Notes: a model not told the origin generated them from the sequence alone. Positions 24,630 to 33,727 are shown, counted from the first letter of the stretch. The stretch: DNA of 50,605 bases from an uncultured bacterium (GCA_949284985.1 CASDWY010000028.1:1-50605); one strand, 5' to 3'. A program made the numbers and translations.

Positions 24630-24661
24630 CTTAACAATTTGTAATATTTGTAATTGTTAAG
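24630..24661. other. Intergenic palindrome between divergent genes
   Basis: CTTAACAATT (24630-24639) and AATTGTTAAG (24652-24661) form perfect 10-bp arms around 12 bases that include TGTAA and TTGTAA. It lies between the 130-aa gene and deoC. It could be an operator for either gene. The rest of 24517-24737 is AT-rich with a deoC -10 (TATAAT, about 24709). Confidence 0.5.
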
Positions 24662-24737
24662 CTTTCTTATTTTCTTTCAAAAATACCGTTTTTATTATAA
24701 AATAAGGGTATAATGTATTGGGGATGAGGATAATTTT

Positions 24738-25385
24738 ATGAAACTTAATCAGTATATAGAACATACACTTCTAAAACAGGATGCACGAAAAGAAGATTTG
24801 AAGAATTTATTTGAAGAAGCAATAAAATACGGGTTTTATGGTGTTTGTGTGAACCCTGTTAATGTAGCTTTTGCAAAGGAAGCTTTAAAAGATAGTAATG
24901 TAAAAGTTGTGACAGTGTGTGGTTTTCCTCTTGGAGCAAATGTTTCTGAAGTAAAAGCATTTGAAGCAAAGAGAGCTATTGCAGATGGTGCGGATGAAGT
25001 AGATATGGTAATAAATGTTTCTGCACTTAAGGATGGCAATTATGAGCTTGTAAAAGAAGACATTCGTTTAGTAAAAGAAGCTTGCGGAGAGCATGTTTTA
25101 AAAGTTATTATTGAAACTGATCTTTTGACACAAGAAGAAATAAAAAAAGCTTGTGAACTTAGTGCTTTAGCCGGGGCAAATTTTGTTAAGACATCTACCG
25201 GTTTTGTAAATGGTGGTGAAGGTGCAAAGCCTCAAGATGTTAAGCTTATGAATGAGATTGTTTCTAAATATGGTATGTTCGTTAAGGCATCCGGTGGAAT
25301 TAGGGATGCGCAAAAAGCGGAGCTTGTGGTTAAAAATGGTGCTTCTAGAATAGGCACGTCTTCATCGGTAAAAATAATTCAGTAG
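24738..25385 (+). CDS. deoC: Deoxyribose-phosphate aldolase
   Basis: A 215-aa class I aldolase. IEHTLLKQDA at the start, CGFPLG, EVDMVINV and the Schiff-base lysine segment FVKTSTGF are all present, followed by KASGGIRD. It splits 2-deoxyribose-5-phosphate into glyceraldehyde-3-phosphate and acetaldehyde, which feeds nucleoside scavenging into glycolysis. GGATGAGG lies before the ATG, with TATAAT further upstream. The amidase gene follows after 23 bases, so co-transcription is possible. Length is normal. Confidence 0.95.
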   Translation: MKLNQYIEHTLLKQDARKEDLKNLFEEAIKYGFYGVCVNPVNVAFAKEALKDSNVKVVTVCGFPLGANVSEVKAFEAKRAIADGADEVDMVINVSALKDGNYELVKEDIRLVKEACGEHVLKVIIETDLLTQEEIKKACELSALAGANFVKTSTGFVNGGEGAKPQDVKLMNEIVSKYGMFVKASGGIRDAQKAELVVKNGASRIGTSSSVKIIQ

Positions 25386-25408
25386 TAATTGTTTTATAAG
25401 AGGGCAAG

Positions 25409-27313
25409 TTGAAACGTTTTAGACAAAGATTTTTAATATTCATTGTGTTTTTGTTCACCTGGATTTTTGGGTTGAGCGCATATGCTGATGTAAAAATAAA
25501 CAATGTGAATTTTGATAGTTCTTCAGCTTTTATGTTTTTGTCAACGTCTAATGCTCATACGACTGAACCTGGGGAAATATTTTCAACTGCATTAAAAAAT
25601 CCGAATAGAGTTTTTTTTGATATAAATGGTGCTATTTTAACAAGACCTAATGAAACTTGGTATTTTAAGGGTAGTGAAATTACACAAATTAGAGTTTCTC
25701 AGTTTACAACAAATCCTAATGTTGTGCGAGTTGTTTTCTATCATACACCTGGATTTAATCCTAAAAAGATAAGTGTTATAAATGTAAAAGGTAATTATTT
25801 GTTTAAATATGGAGATATAGCCTTAAACCAGACGGATTTTTTTGAATCTTATCGTTCTGAGCATGCAAAAGAATCTGATTATATTGAGAAGGCTGTTTAT
25901 ATTCCGGCAAGCGAAATTCAACAGGTACCATCGTCCCAAGGTGTTTCTGCTGCTAATGTGCAAAAAGCTTTTGCAAATGCATTGCAAAATGCTACTCAAC
26001 CAACAGAAGTTTCAAAAGTAGTTAATTCCGAAGTTCCAAATAGTTTTTCGTGGGGAAAAGTCTTTAAATTAAGGACGAATTATTTTCTTTCAAGAGTTGA
26101 TGTAAAACGTGGAAACATATTGCTTTTAGGGCTTGGGCGTGCGGAAATTGAAAAACCTATGTATTTGTCTAATCCGACAAGGGTTGTTTTTGATTTGCCA
26201 AATACAATGGTGGCTAAAAGATTTAAAAATGTTGAGATACAACTTTCTGAAACAGAAACATTAAAAGTAGGTCAATTTGAACCATCAAAAGTTAGATTGG
26301 TAATAACAACATCTACGCCAAAGGCATATAGACCTATATATTCTAATGATGGTCAAGGTATTTTATTGGGGCATGATTATCGCTTATCTGGCATAAAGCT
26401 ATATGATAAGGGGGCTCAGACGTTAAAAACTACAGTTTCTTCTATAAATGCACTAACAGATGTTTTAAAATTGGATTATGCTGCGCCGGTTGTTTATTCT
26501 GTTAAAGAAGCCGATAATAATTTGGAATTAAAAATATATAATGCAACAGGCTTCAACGATGAAATTTTCAAAAAAGCTATTGCCTCAACAAAGCTTGATT
26601 CTGTATCGGCAAGTAAAATGAATATAGGTGGGGTTCAGTATGTTTTTAAACTAAAACAAGGTGCTGATGTTAATGTATATGCCCGTGAAGATGGTAAGCA
26701 ATTAAAAGTTGTTATAAAGAATAAAAAACAAGAAAACGTTGTTACTCCAAACAAAGATCAAAGTTATAAAGGTTGTGGGTTGATTGTTATTGATCCGGGG
26801 CATGGTGGGATAGACGCAGGGGCTATTAGGGCTGGTATAAATGAAAAAGATATTAACCTTGAAGTTTCAAAAATAGTTGCCAGAATATTGAATAAAAAAG
26901 GGTATAAAGTTGATTTAACTCGTTGGGAAGATAAAACAGTTTCATTACAAGAAAGAGTTGATTTTTCGGATGCAAATAAAGCTTCTGTTTTTGTTAGTAT
27001 ACATGTTAACTCAAGTGTAAGTTCTGAGCCTCAAGGAATAGAAACACATTGGTGGACAGAAGATGGGCATAGACTTGCAAAAGTTGTTCATGAATCTTTT
27101 GCATCTAGTGTAAAAGCTGTTGACAGAGGACTTGTTAAATCTAAGTTTTATGTTATTAATCATACTAAGGCCAAATCTATACTTGTTGAAATTGGTTTCC
27201 TTTCAAATGATAATGAACGTAATGAACTTATTACAAAGGATAGGAAACAAAAAACCGCAGAAGGAATAGCAGAAGGAATAATTAAATTTATGAAAAAAGA
27301 AGGAATAAAGTAA
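25409..27313 (+). CDS. N-acetylmuramoyl-L-alanine amidase with AMIN domains
   Basis: A 634-aa cell-wall hydrolase. It has a Sec signal peptide (KRFRQRFLIFIVFLFTWIFG, cut after SAYA), two AMIN-type beta regions (about 30-140 and 210-320), and a C-terminal Amidase_3 domain from about residue 450. The zinc ligands are visible: His in DPGHGG, Glu in NEKD, His in SIHVN; the catalytic Glu is in VEIGFLSN. It cuts the bond between muramic acid and the stem peptide, for example in daughter-cell separation. The start is TTG with AGAGGG upstream; an in-frame ATG would lose the signal peptide. It is followed after two bases by murI, making a cell-wall pair. Confidence 0.92.
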   Translation: MKRFRQRFLIFIVFLFTWIFGLSAYADVKINNVNFDSSSAFMFLSTSNAHTTEPGEIFSTALKNPNRVFFDINGAILTRPNETWYFKGSEITQIRVSQFTTNPNVVRVVFYHTPGFNPKKISVINVKGNYLFKYGDIALNQTDFFESYRSEHAKESDYIEKAVYIPASEIQQVPSSQGVSAANVQKAFANALQNATQPTEVSKVVNSEVPNSFSWGKVFKLRTNYFLSRVDVKRGNILLLGLGRAEIEKPMYLSNPTRVVFDLPNTMVAKRFKNVEIQLSETETLKVGQFEPSKVRLVITTSTPKAYRPIYSNDGQGILLGHDYRLSGIKLYDKGAQTLKTTVSSINALTDVLKLDYAAPVVYSVKEADNNLELKIYNATGFNDEIFKKAIASTKLDSVSASKMNIGGVQYVFKLKQGADVNVYAREDGKQLKVVIKNKKQENVVTPNKDQSYKGCGLIVIDPGHGGIDAGAIRAGINEKDINLEVSKIVARILNKKGYKVDLTRWEDKTVSLQERVDFSDANKASVFVSIHVNSSVSSEPQGIETHWWTEDGHRLAKVVHESFASSVKAVDRGLVKSKFYVINHTKAKSILVEIGFLSNDNERNELITKDRKQKTAEGIAEGIIKFMKKEGIK

Positions 27314-27315
27314 CA

Positions 27316-28104
27316 ATGGATAATCGTGCAATAGGCGTATATGATTCCGGTATTGGCGGAACAACCGTATTTAAAGATTTAAATAAATTGCTCGAAAATG
27401 AAAATTACATATATTTTGGAGATACAAAAAATTTACCATATGGGACAAAAAGCAAGGAGGAATTGTTGGCGATATCGTCGTCAATTTTTGATTTTTTTGC
27501 TAAAAAAAATGTAAAAGCTGTTGTTATGGCTTGTAATACAACATCGTCTATGGTTTATGATGAAATTAAAAGTCGTTATGATTATGAAGTTTATCCTATT
27601 ATTCAAATCGCAGCAAAATGTATAGCACCGCGTTATAATGGAAAAATGGGTGTTTTAGCCACTATAGGAACTGTTGGATCAAATAAATACAAACAGGCGT
27701 TGCTTAAAAACAATAAAAATCTTGAAGTATTTCAGCAAGCTTGCCCTGATTGGGTTAAAATTGTAGAAAGTGGTGATTATACAAGCAAAAAAAATCTCGA
27801 AATTATAGAAAAATGTTTGAGACCTTTAATAGAGAAAGGTTGTAAGAATATTATTCTTGGATGTACACATTACCCATATTTAACGCAGGTTTTGACGCAG
27901 ATGAGCGAGGGGAAAGTTAATTTTATAAACCCATCTATGGATTTTACTAAGTTTATAAAAGAAGATCTTACGAGGAAGAATTTTTTGTCGGAGAAAAGAC
28001 TCTATGAGCCTGAGTTTTTTGTATCTTCAAATCCCGAAGCGTTTAAAATTGCTTCTAAAGGATTTTATGAGTTAGATAAATTACCGCAGCTTGTTATATT
28101 ATAG
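27316..28104 (+). CDS. murI: Glutamate racemase
   Basis: A 262-aa enzyme that supplies D-glutamate for peptidoglycan. It has the family start IGVYDSGIGGTTVFKDL, the two catalytic cysteines in ACNTTSS and GCTHYP, and YFGDTKNLPYGTKS. It begins two bases after the amidase stop, so the two are co-translated. The last 40 bases overlap the convergent TPR gene. Length is normal. Confidence 0.95.
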   Translation: MDNRAIGVYDSGIGGTTVFKDLNKLLENENYIYFGDTKNLPYGTKSKEELLAISSSIFDFFAKKNVKAVVMACNTTSSMVYDEIKSRYDYEVYPIIQIAAKCIAPRYNGKMGVLATIGTVGSNKYKQALLKNNKNLEVFQQACPDWVKIVESGDYTSKKNLEIIEKCLRPLIEKGCKNIILGCTHYPYLTQVLTQMSEGKVNFINPSMDFTKFIKEDLTRKNFLSEKRLYEPEFFVSSNPEAFKIASKGFYELDKLPQLVIL

Positions 28105-28700
28105 GTTGTTTTTATAATATTTAACATGTTTGATGCTGGAAAATAATGTGGGTTTTGTTGAACAGTTTCGCTAAGAACGCTTGCTGCATTGTTAAATTGT
28201 AGTTTATAGATGTAGTATTCAGCAATTAAGTAGTTAACTTCGGGATCAGTATAACATATGTCTTTAGCTTTTTTTAGAAACTCAAAACCAAATTCAAGGT
28301 AGCCTTGTTGTATTAGGACTCTACCAATAAACTTTGGGGTTTCTGTATTATATTCGGTTAAAAATTCTTCTGCACTAATAATATTTTCTGCATATTTAAG
28401 CTGTTTATTTTCTATAAGGAGTGTGAGGTCTCTTTCTAGGAAATTTCTTATTTGAAAAAATGTAAGGGAGTAAGGAATTTTAAGGTTAATAAGTTCAATT
28501 AAAGATAACCCCCATTTTATTGCAGGGCTGTCGATTTTGGAGTTTTCCCATATGGATTTTGCTTCATTTAGGTTCGCTTGAATAAGCTTACAGTAACCAC
28601 ATTCATATTGTAAGTTGAGCTTTTTAAATAAATTAAAAGCCTTATCGTATTCCTTTTTATAGAATAAATCTAGCGCTTTATAGTAGTCTTTGCTGTTCAT
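28065..28700 (-). CDS. TPR-like protein in the csrA operon
   Basis: A 211-aa helical-repeat protein with TPR-like units (YYKALDLFYKKEYDKAFNLF near the start, YLIAEYYIYKLQFNNAASVL and NPHYFPASNML near the end). It has no signal peptide, so it is likely cytoplasmic. Its ATG follows the csrA stop by five bases, and it is the last gene of the secreted-TPR/fliW/csrA operon. Its 3' end overlaps the convergent murI by 40 bases. A role in flagellar regulation is suggested by context only. Confidence 0.8.
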   Translation of the reverse strand: MNSKDYYKALDLFYKKEYDKAFNLFKKLNLQYECGYCKLIQANLNEAKSIWENSKIDSPAIKWGLSLIELINLKIPYSLTFFQIRNFLERDLTLLIENKQLKYAENIISAEEFLTEYNTETPKFIGRVLIQQGYLEFGFEFLKKAKDICYTDPEVNYLIAEYYIYKLQFNNAASVLSETVQQNPHYFPASNMLNIIKTTYNITSCGNLSNS

Positions 28701-28705
28701 ATTAT

Positions 28706-28963
28706 TTACTGTCCGAAAGATTCGACAATAGAATTTTCTGTTGTTGTAATTTTGTTAAGCTTTTCAAGTGCTTTGGCTGTACTTTTGTTAGATTCTACAT
28801 TTGCCTCTTTTACTGCTGTGTAGATTTCTTCGCGATAAATTTTTACTCCAGCGGGTGCATTAATTCCAAGTTTTATATTGCCACAACCATTATCTAGAAT
28901 TGTAATTTCTATGTTATCGTTAATTATAAGTTTTTGACCTTGTTTCCTTGATAGTATTAGCAT
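28706..28963 (-). CDS. csrA: Carbon storage/flagellin translational regulator CsrA
   Basis: An 85-aa CsrA, a little longer than the common 60-75. The beta strand start MLILSRKQGQKLIIND and the RNA-contact segment APAGVKIYREEIY are intact; the C-terminal tail after about residue 60 is extended. CsrA dimers bind GGA in hairpin loops and block translation. In flagellate Firmicutes and Campylobacter, FliW titrates CsrA off flagellin mRNA. Here csrA starts inside the fliW stop (TAATG), giving tight coupling. The likely target is the hairpin at 23557-23587. Confidence 0.95.
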   Translation of the reverse strand: MLILSRKQGQKLIINDNIEITILDNGCGNIKLGINAPAGVKIYREEIYTAVKEANVESNKSTAKALEKLNKITTTENSIVESFGQ

Positions 28964-29400
28964 TATATTACTCCTTGTGGAAATAAGGGTTGTTTAACGA
29001 GGTTTGAGGAGCCGTTTAAGATAAGTTGGACTCCTGCTTTTGTTCTTTTATTTATAATTATTGGAGCCAAAAGATTTATTGTTGATTTTTGTGGTTTTCC
29101 TTTTGGAATATTAACTATGTTTATAGCCAGAACATCTTCAATTGATTTTAAATCCAGTAATTCAACTGTTTGATCATCAATTTCAAAATTATATTCAATT
29201 TTAAAATTTGAAGCTGTCGAAACAGGGAACGCAAGCTCAGGAAATTCTGTTGATTGAAGCCACCTAAAAATATTATTATTGTCATTTTCTATTAAAATAT
29301 ATTTTTTAGCATGTTCGAAACCAATTATTGGTGAAACAAAAGTGAATACAAGGCTTTCGTCTGCTTCTACCTCTCCAAATCTTGTTGTATTAATTTTCAT
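28963..29400 (-). CDS. fliW: Flagellar assembly factor FliW
   Basis: A 145-aa FliW. Family features are TTRFGEVEADESLVFTF at the start, the IIGFEHAKKYILIE segment, and the C-terminal strand INLLAPIIINKRTKAGVQLI. FliW binds CsrA as an antagonist and also binds newly made flagellin, so flagellin levels feed back on their own translation. It overlaps csrA by one base. The secreted TPR gene lies 27 bases upstream. No other flagellar structural gene except the flagellin is in the window. Confidence 0.93.
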   Translation of the reverse strand: MKINTTRFGEVEADESLVFTFVSPIIGFEHAKKYILIENDNNNIFRWLQSTEFPELAFPVSTASNFKIEYNFEIDDQTVELLDLKSIEDVLAINIVNIPKGKPQKSTINLLAPIIINKRTKAGVQLILNGSSNLVKQPLFPQGVI

Positions 29401-29427
29401 TTAATAGAATCCTCTGGGTTTTAGTTG

Positions 29428-30225
29428 TTAGTATTTATCATTGTTAACATCAAAAGTAGTATTGATGTTGCCCATCATTGATGACATCATCATGTTTTTC
29501 AGCATGTCAGCTGACATCTTTGGGTTAGATTGTGTTGAATTTTTTTGAGAAAGGAAATAAGGCAGCATGCTCATAAAGTCTGTAGAATTATTTTGATTAT
29601 TACCAAGCATCATTTGAAGCTGCATGTATTCTGGATTTTGGTATAGAGCTTGCTGAGCTTGAGCGTATGGATTTTGTATTCCTTGTAGGGGATTAAATCC
29701 GGCTCTTGCAAGTGTTTTAACGGCTTGTGCAATTTCTGCATCTGTTGGCATTTCGCCTTTGAGATCGGCATCTTTGTTAATTTGGTTTTTCATTTGTTCA
29801 AGTTGGATTTTTTTGAGTTGATCTGTTGCTTCTTTTGATAATTCAGAGCCGCTTCTTATAAAACGATCAAGTTCTGTATCGGAGAAGGAATTTTTAGGTT
29901 TGCATTCTTCTGGAGTTGTTAGACATGTGCTGCCTTTACGAGCGTATTCTACAAGAGTAAGATTAGTAGAAAGAGCTATAACTTTATCATAGGCAGAAAC
30001 TGCTTTTTCCTTGTTTCCTATATTTGCGTATGCAATTGCCATATAGTAGTAAGCAACGGCATTTGCCGGATCTTTCTTGGTTATTTCTTCGGTATCTTGT
30101 ATGCAGCCTACATAGTTTTGAGCCTTGTATTTTTTTATTGCACCTGCTAAATCCGGCTCAGTTGCATAAGCACTGGAGCCCAACGATATTACAAGTGCTA
30201 TTAATGCTATTAAGTATTTTTTCAT
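29428..30225 (-). CDS. Secreted TPR protein
   Basis: A 265-aa protein with a Sec signal peptide (MKKYLIALIALVISLGSSAY, cut after AYA). At least two TPR units follow (AIKKYKAQNYVGCIQDTEEI, AVAYYYMAIAYANIGNKEKA). The C-terminal half is rich in Gln, Asn and Met (QNPYAQAQQALYQNPEYMQL, ending in a Met-rich stretch). It is probably periplasmic or surface-exposed. It heads the operon with fliW and csrA, so it may be co-regulated with flagellin. No specific family was recognised. Confidence 0.8.
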   Translation of the reverse strand: MKKYLIALIALVISLGSSAYATEPDLAGAIKKYKAQNYVGCIQDTEEITKKDPANAVAYYYMAIAYANIGNKEKAVSAYDKVIALSTNLTLVEYARKGSTCLTTPEECKPKNSFSDTELDRFIRSGSELSKEATDQLKKIQLEQMKNQINKDADLKGEMPTDAEIAQAVKTLARAGFNPLQGIQNPYAQAQQALYQNPEYMQLQMMLGNNQNNSTDFMSMLPYFLSQKNSTQSNPKMSADMLKNMMMSSMMGNINTTFDVNNDKY

Positions 30226-30468
30226 AATATTTCTTCCCTTATATTTTAATTTTAATAGTTTTTATAATTGTGTCAATTTTATATACTTATATTATAAGTA
30301 ATGATGCGATTTGTTTTCTAATTTAAATAGAGGAATAAGTTGGAATAAGTTTTCATATTTGTAGTGCAAAAGGATGAAATTTCTTTTTTGAGGCTATTAA
30401 ATACTTCAAGAGAATGTATAATACTATAAGAAATTGTATACTAATGTAATTGTTTAATAGGAACGGTT

Positions 30469-30696
30469 ATGAAAATTAAAATTAAAGAAGCAGCGCAGAA
30501 ATTTCGCAAATGGAGTTTGTATAGGTTAGCAAAGGAATTAAATCTTCCGCAACAGACTGTATATTCTTGGGCAAATGGTCGTACACAACCGTCTTATGAA
30601 AATATGGACAAGTTATGTGATATTTTGGGTTGTGAGGTTGATGATTTATTTGAAGCAGAGCCTGTTCAAAAGAAACTTAATATTGCTTTTGCGTAG
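30469..30696 (+). CDS. XRE/Cro-type DNA-binding protein
   Basis: A 75-aa single-domain HTH_3 protein. The helix-turn-helix is RLAKELNLPQQTVYSWANGR, followed by the typical MDKLCDILGCEVDDLFE. It is preceded by TAGGAACGGTT as a ribosome binding site and by a TATAAT-like -10 near 30417. It probably dimerises on a small operator. No partner toxin or phage gene is next to it. The target is unknown. Confidence 0.88.
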   Translation: MKIKIKEAAQKFRKWSLYRLAKELNLPQQTVYSWANGRTQPSYENMDKLCDILGCEVDDLFEAEPVQKKLNIAFA

Positions 30697-30705
30697 GGGT
30701 ATGTT

Positions 30706-31053
30706 CTAAATTGGGTTGTTATTTTCGTCAACCATAACAATTGTTGGTTCAAAATTGGTTTCTTCTTCTTTTGTTAGGTATGCGTAGGCTACGATTATTA
30801 TCTTGTCGCCTTTTTGAACTTTTCTGGCTGCTGCACCATTTAAGCAAATATCTCTATTACCACTTTGCCCTTTTATTATGTATGTTTGGAATCGCTCTCC
30901 ATTGTTTATATCTAAAATATCGACTTTTTGTCCTACTTTAAGATTGGCTTTCTCCATTAATTCTTCGTCTATAGTAATTGAGCCGACGTAGTTTAGATTT
31001 GCATCTGTAACAGTTGCGCGATGTATTTTTGAGTATAAAAATTCGAATAACAT
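30706..31053 (-). CDS. panD: Aspartate 1-decarboxylase
   Basis: A 115-aa pyruvoyl enzyme that makes beta-alanine for pantothenate and Co[21 protein letters not shown] is the family segment. With the start at 31053 the self-cleavage pair falls exactly at Gly24-Ser25, as in characterised PanD. GAGG precedes that ATG, while an ATG four codons upstream overlaps the ribosome binding site. The pro-enzyme cuts itself to form the pyruvoyl group on Ser25. It is a single gene; panB and panC are not in the window. Confidence 0.95.
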   Translation of the reverse strand: MLFEFLYSKIHRATVTDANLNYVGSITIDEELMEKANLKVGQKVDILDINNGERFQTYIIKGQSGNRDICLNGAAARKVQKGDKIIIVAYAYLTKEEETNFEPTIVMVDENNNPI

Positions 31054-31082
31054 ATTTAACCTCATTTGATATGGTTATTTTA

Positions 31083-32369
31083 TCACAAACCAAATCTTTG
31101 ATAAATTTTATCTATGTTTTTTAAGTATGCATTATAATCAAAGCATGACTCTATTTCTGGTAAAGAAAGAGTTACATTTGTATCGTTGATTAAATTTTGT
31201 TTAAAACTTCCGTTGTTGTTAAAGGCTTCATGTGCATTTTTCTGGACGATTGTGTATGCATTTTCTCTTGACAGTCCTTTTTCTATAAGTTTTAAGAGAA
31301 CTTTTTGTGAAAAGACGATACCTCCGTAGGAGTGTGCATTTTTGTACATATTTTCTTTTTTAATAACAAGATTTTCCAGTGTGTTGCAAAAACGGTTAAG
31401 CATGTAGTCAATAAGAATTGTGCTATCAGGGAAAATAATTCTTTCTGCAGAGCTGTGTGAGATGTCTCTTTCATGCCAAAGAGGAATGTTTTCAAGTGAT
31501 GCAATAGAATTTGCTCGAACAATACGAGCGAGCCCACATAAGTTTTCTGAAGATATGGGATTCTTTTTATGCGGCATTGCAGATGAACCTTTTTGTCCTG
31601 ATTTAAAACCTTCTTCTGCTTCATTAACCTCTGTTCTTTGTAGGTGTCTGATTTCTGTTGCACACTGCTCAATTGATGTTGCTATTAAAGCAAGTGTTTG
31701 TAAGTAGTGTGCGTGATAGTCTCGTTGAATAATTTGTGTTGAAATACGTGCTGGTTTTAGGTTGAGAAGTTTGCAGGTTATTTCTTCTATTTGTGGTGTA
31801 ACGTTAGAAAACGTTCCTACCGGACCAGAAATTTGTCCTATTCGTATTTCTTCTGTTGCAAAATTAAATCTTTCGTATTGGCGTTCAAAAATGTCAAGCC
31901 AGTTAAGAAGTTTTACGCCAAATGTCATTGGTTCTGCTTGAATACCATGAGAACGTCCTATACATAGAGTTTTTCTGTGTTGTTGCGCTAAATTTTTTAA
32001 TACTTCTATAAGTCTTTCGATATCTTTTTTTATAATTTTTGAGGCTTCTTGGATTTGTATAGCTAGTGCCGTATCGATGATATCCGAACTGGTTAGCCCC
32101 ATGTGCATGTACTTTGCATCTTCTTTAAGTGATTCATTTACGTTTGTTAAAAAGGCAATAACATCGTGATTAACTACTGCTTCAATTTCGTCAATTCGAT
32201 TAAGTGAAAAAGTTGCGTTATTTTTAATTCTTTCAAGCGCTTCGGTAGGAATTTGTCCGAGTTGTTCGTAAGCACTGCATACTGCAAGTTCTACATCAAG
32301 ATAGTACTGAAATTTTTGTTCCGGCTCCCAAATTTTTTTTATTTCTTCGCGGGAATATCTTTCAATCAT
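31083..32369 (-). CDS. purB: Adenylosuccinate lyase
   Basis: A 428-aa member of the fumarase/aspartase superfamily. The signature loop is GSSAMPHKKNPISSENL. MIERYSREEIKKIWEPEQKF is the typical PurB start, with TSSDIIDTALAIQ and GRSHGIQAEPMTFG carrying catalytic His and Ser/Thr contacts. It acts twice in purine synthesis, releasing fumarate from SAICAR and adenylosuccinate. GAGGT lies before the ATG. Length is normal. Confidence 0.96.
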   Translation of the reverse strand: MIERYSREEIKKIWEPEQKFQYYLDVELAVCSAYEQLGQIPTEALERIKNNATFSLNRIDEIEAVVNHDVIAFLTNVNESLKEDAKYMHMGLTSSDIIDTALAIQIQEASKIIKKDIERLIEVLKNLAQQHRKTLCIGRSHGIQAEPMTFGVKLLNWLDIFERQYERFNFATEEIRIGQISGPVGTFSNVTPQIEEITCKLLNLKPARISTQIIQRDYHAHYLQTLALIATSIEQCATEIRHLQRTEVNEAEEGFKSGQKGSSAMPHKKNPISSENLCGLARIVRANSIASLENIPLWHERDISHSSAERIIFPDSTILIDYMLNRFCNTLENLVIKKENMYKNAHSYGGIVFSQKVLLKLIEKGLSRENAYTIVQKNAHEAFNNNGSFKQNLINDTNVTLSLPEIESCFDYNAYLKNIDKIYQRFGL

Positions 32370-32426
32370 ATTTTTACCTCATTCTTACTGTTTGATTTTA
32401 ATATAAAGAAAGATATTTTAAAATGT

Positions 32427-33674
32427 TTATACTTTATTTGTATTTGTTTTGTTTAGTTTTTTATTCCAAACTTTTTCTGCAAGCATTGTCGATATCCAAG
32501 GAGTTACCCATCTGTACATCATTCCGAAAATCATTGCTGATTTAACAATTTTTAATCCTCTTAATTGTTTATCAATGTTTGGGTCATTTTTATTAATGGT
32601 TTTAAATTTTTCTTGGAATTTGTTAAGGGAGTTATTTAGTAGTTTGTCTATAGAATAGCCACCTGCTGTAGATAGCGCCCATGAAATAATAGAGTTGTAA
32701 ATTAGTGGTTGTTTACGTTCTTCTGGAATTTTTTTTGATTTAACGGTATTTATTACGTAAAAAGATGAAACTATTGTTCCAGAAGCAGCCATAACGTGAT
32801 TTTCTATGGAGGTGTTTTGAAATTTATTTGCAAGCTTTTGAACCTTGGAGGAGTCCATTATTTTACCAAAGAAATGTGCCAGATGCTCTATTGCTGAATT
32901 ATATAGTTTGCCTTTGAATGAAACTTTTGCTTGATTTTTTTTGCTTTGGTTACTTTTAAAGAAAACGTAATTTTTTTGGTTTGAAAAATCTTGGTTAGTA
33001 AGTTGTTTTTTTTGTGACTTTTTCTTAAATATCAAATTAAGAATGGGAGGAATAAGTAAAATAGTAAGTGAACCTTTTGGTGCTGCAGCTATCATATCTG
33101 CGCTCATTTTGAAAAAGCGAGTTGCCAGATTATAGGCTTTTGCTTTTTCAATATTTTGTATATTTTCACCGATTAGATTTTTAATTGTTTCAGGTTTTAA
33201 ATATTTTTGAGGGTTTTTATTTATTTTTTTGACAGCATGTTCAATTGGTTTTGAAACGAGAAACATTAGAGCAAAACCAATTAGTCCTGAAGCTATGGAT
33301 TTAGCAGAGGCAATTTTGCGATTTTCCATTTCAACATTAGGTGATGCCATTATTGTTGCAGGGCGTAATACACAACAAGCAAGCATCATTGCTGAGGCAG
33401 AACAAAGTGCACCATTATCCGCAGATTTTTCTAGAAGCTTCTTAAAAAGTTTACTACTTGAAAGTCCGCCGAAACTTATATTCGACGGACTTTTTCCAAA
33501 ATTATTTTCATTTTTTTTCGCATCAGCACTAAACATTATATTATTTTTATTTTGCGCAGGCGTGTTTGTTTGTTTAAACCCATTTTTTTTACGCACCGCC
33601 TTACTTGAATCGTACAGACTTTGCTTGTACGTATAGTTTGGAATATTCTCTTTTCTTGTTATTAGAGTGTTCAT
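32427..33674 (-). CDS. Multi-spanning membrane protein with SFGG/SFKG motifs, function unknown
   Basis: A 415-aa protein that I do not recognise. The first 65 residues are polar, Asn/Lys-rich and without a signal peptide, ending in SNISFGGLSSS. About five or six hydrophobic segments follow (for example GLIGFALMFLVSKPI, GSLTILLIPPILNLIF, NSIISWALSTAGGYS). A Lys/Gln-rich loop in the middle carries AKVSFKGKLYNSAIEH. The same SF(K/G)G motif stands near the N-terminus of the starch-synthase-like protein at 5086-7929. A 13-bp hairpin in the DNA (33461-33493) lies exactly over the first motif. The ribosome binding site is weak (GGAA). It is likely an inner-membrane protein restricted to this lineage. 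Confidence 0.75.
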   Translation of the reverse strand: MNTLITRKENIPNYTYKQSLYDSSKAVRKKNGFKQTNTPAQNKNNIMFSADAKKNENNFGKSPSNISFGGLSSSKLFKKLLEKSADNGALCSASAMMLACCVLRPATIMASPNVEMENRKIASAKSIASGLIGFALMFLVSKPIEHAVKKINKNPQKYLKPETIKNLIGENIQNIEKAKAYNLATRFFKMSADMIAAAPKGSLTILLIPPILNLIFKKKSQKKQLTNQDFSNQKNYVFFKSNQSKKNQAKVSFKGKLYNSAIEHLAHFFGKIMDSSKVQKLANKFQNTSIENHVMAASGTIVSSFYVINTVKSKKIPEERKQPLIYNSIISWALSTAGGYSIDKLLNNSLNKFQEKFKTINKNDPNIDKQLRGLKIVKSAMIFGMMYRWVTPWISTMLAEKVWNKKLNKTNTNKV

Positions 33675-33727
33675 GATTCCATAACTGTGCTGTGTATTTA
33701 ACTAGGATAGCATTTAAAATTTTTTTG

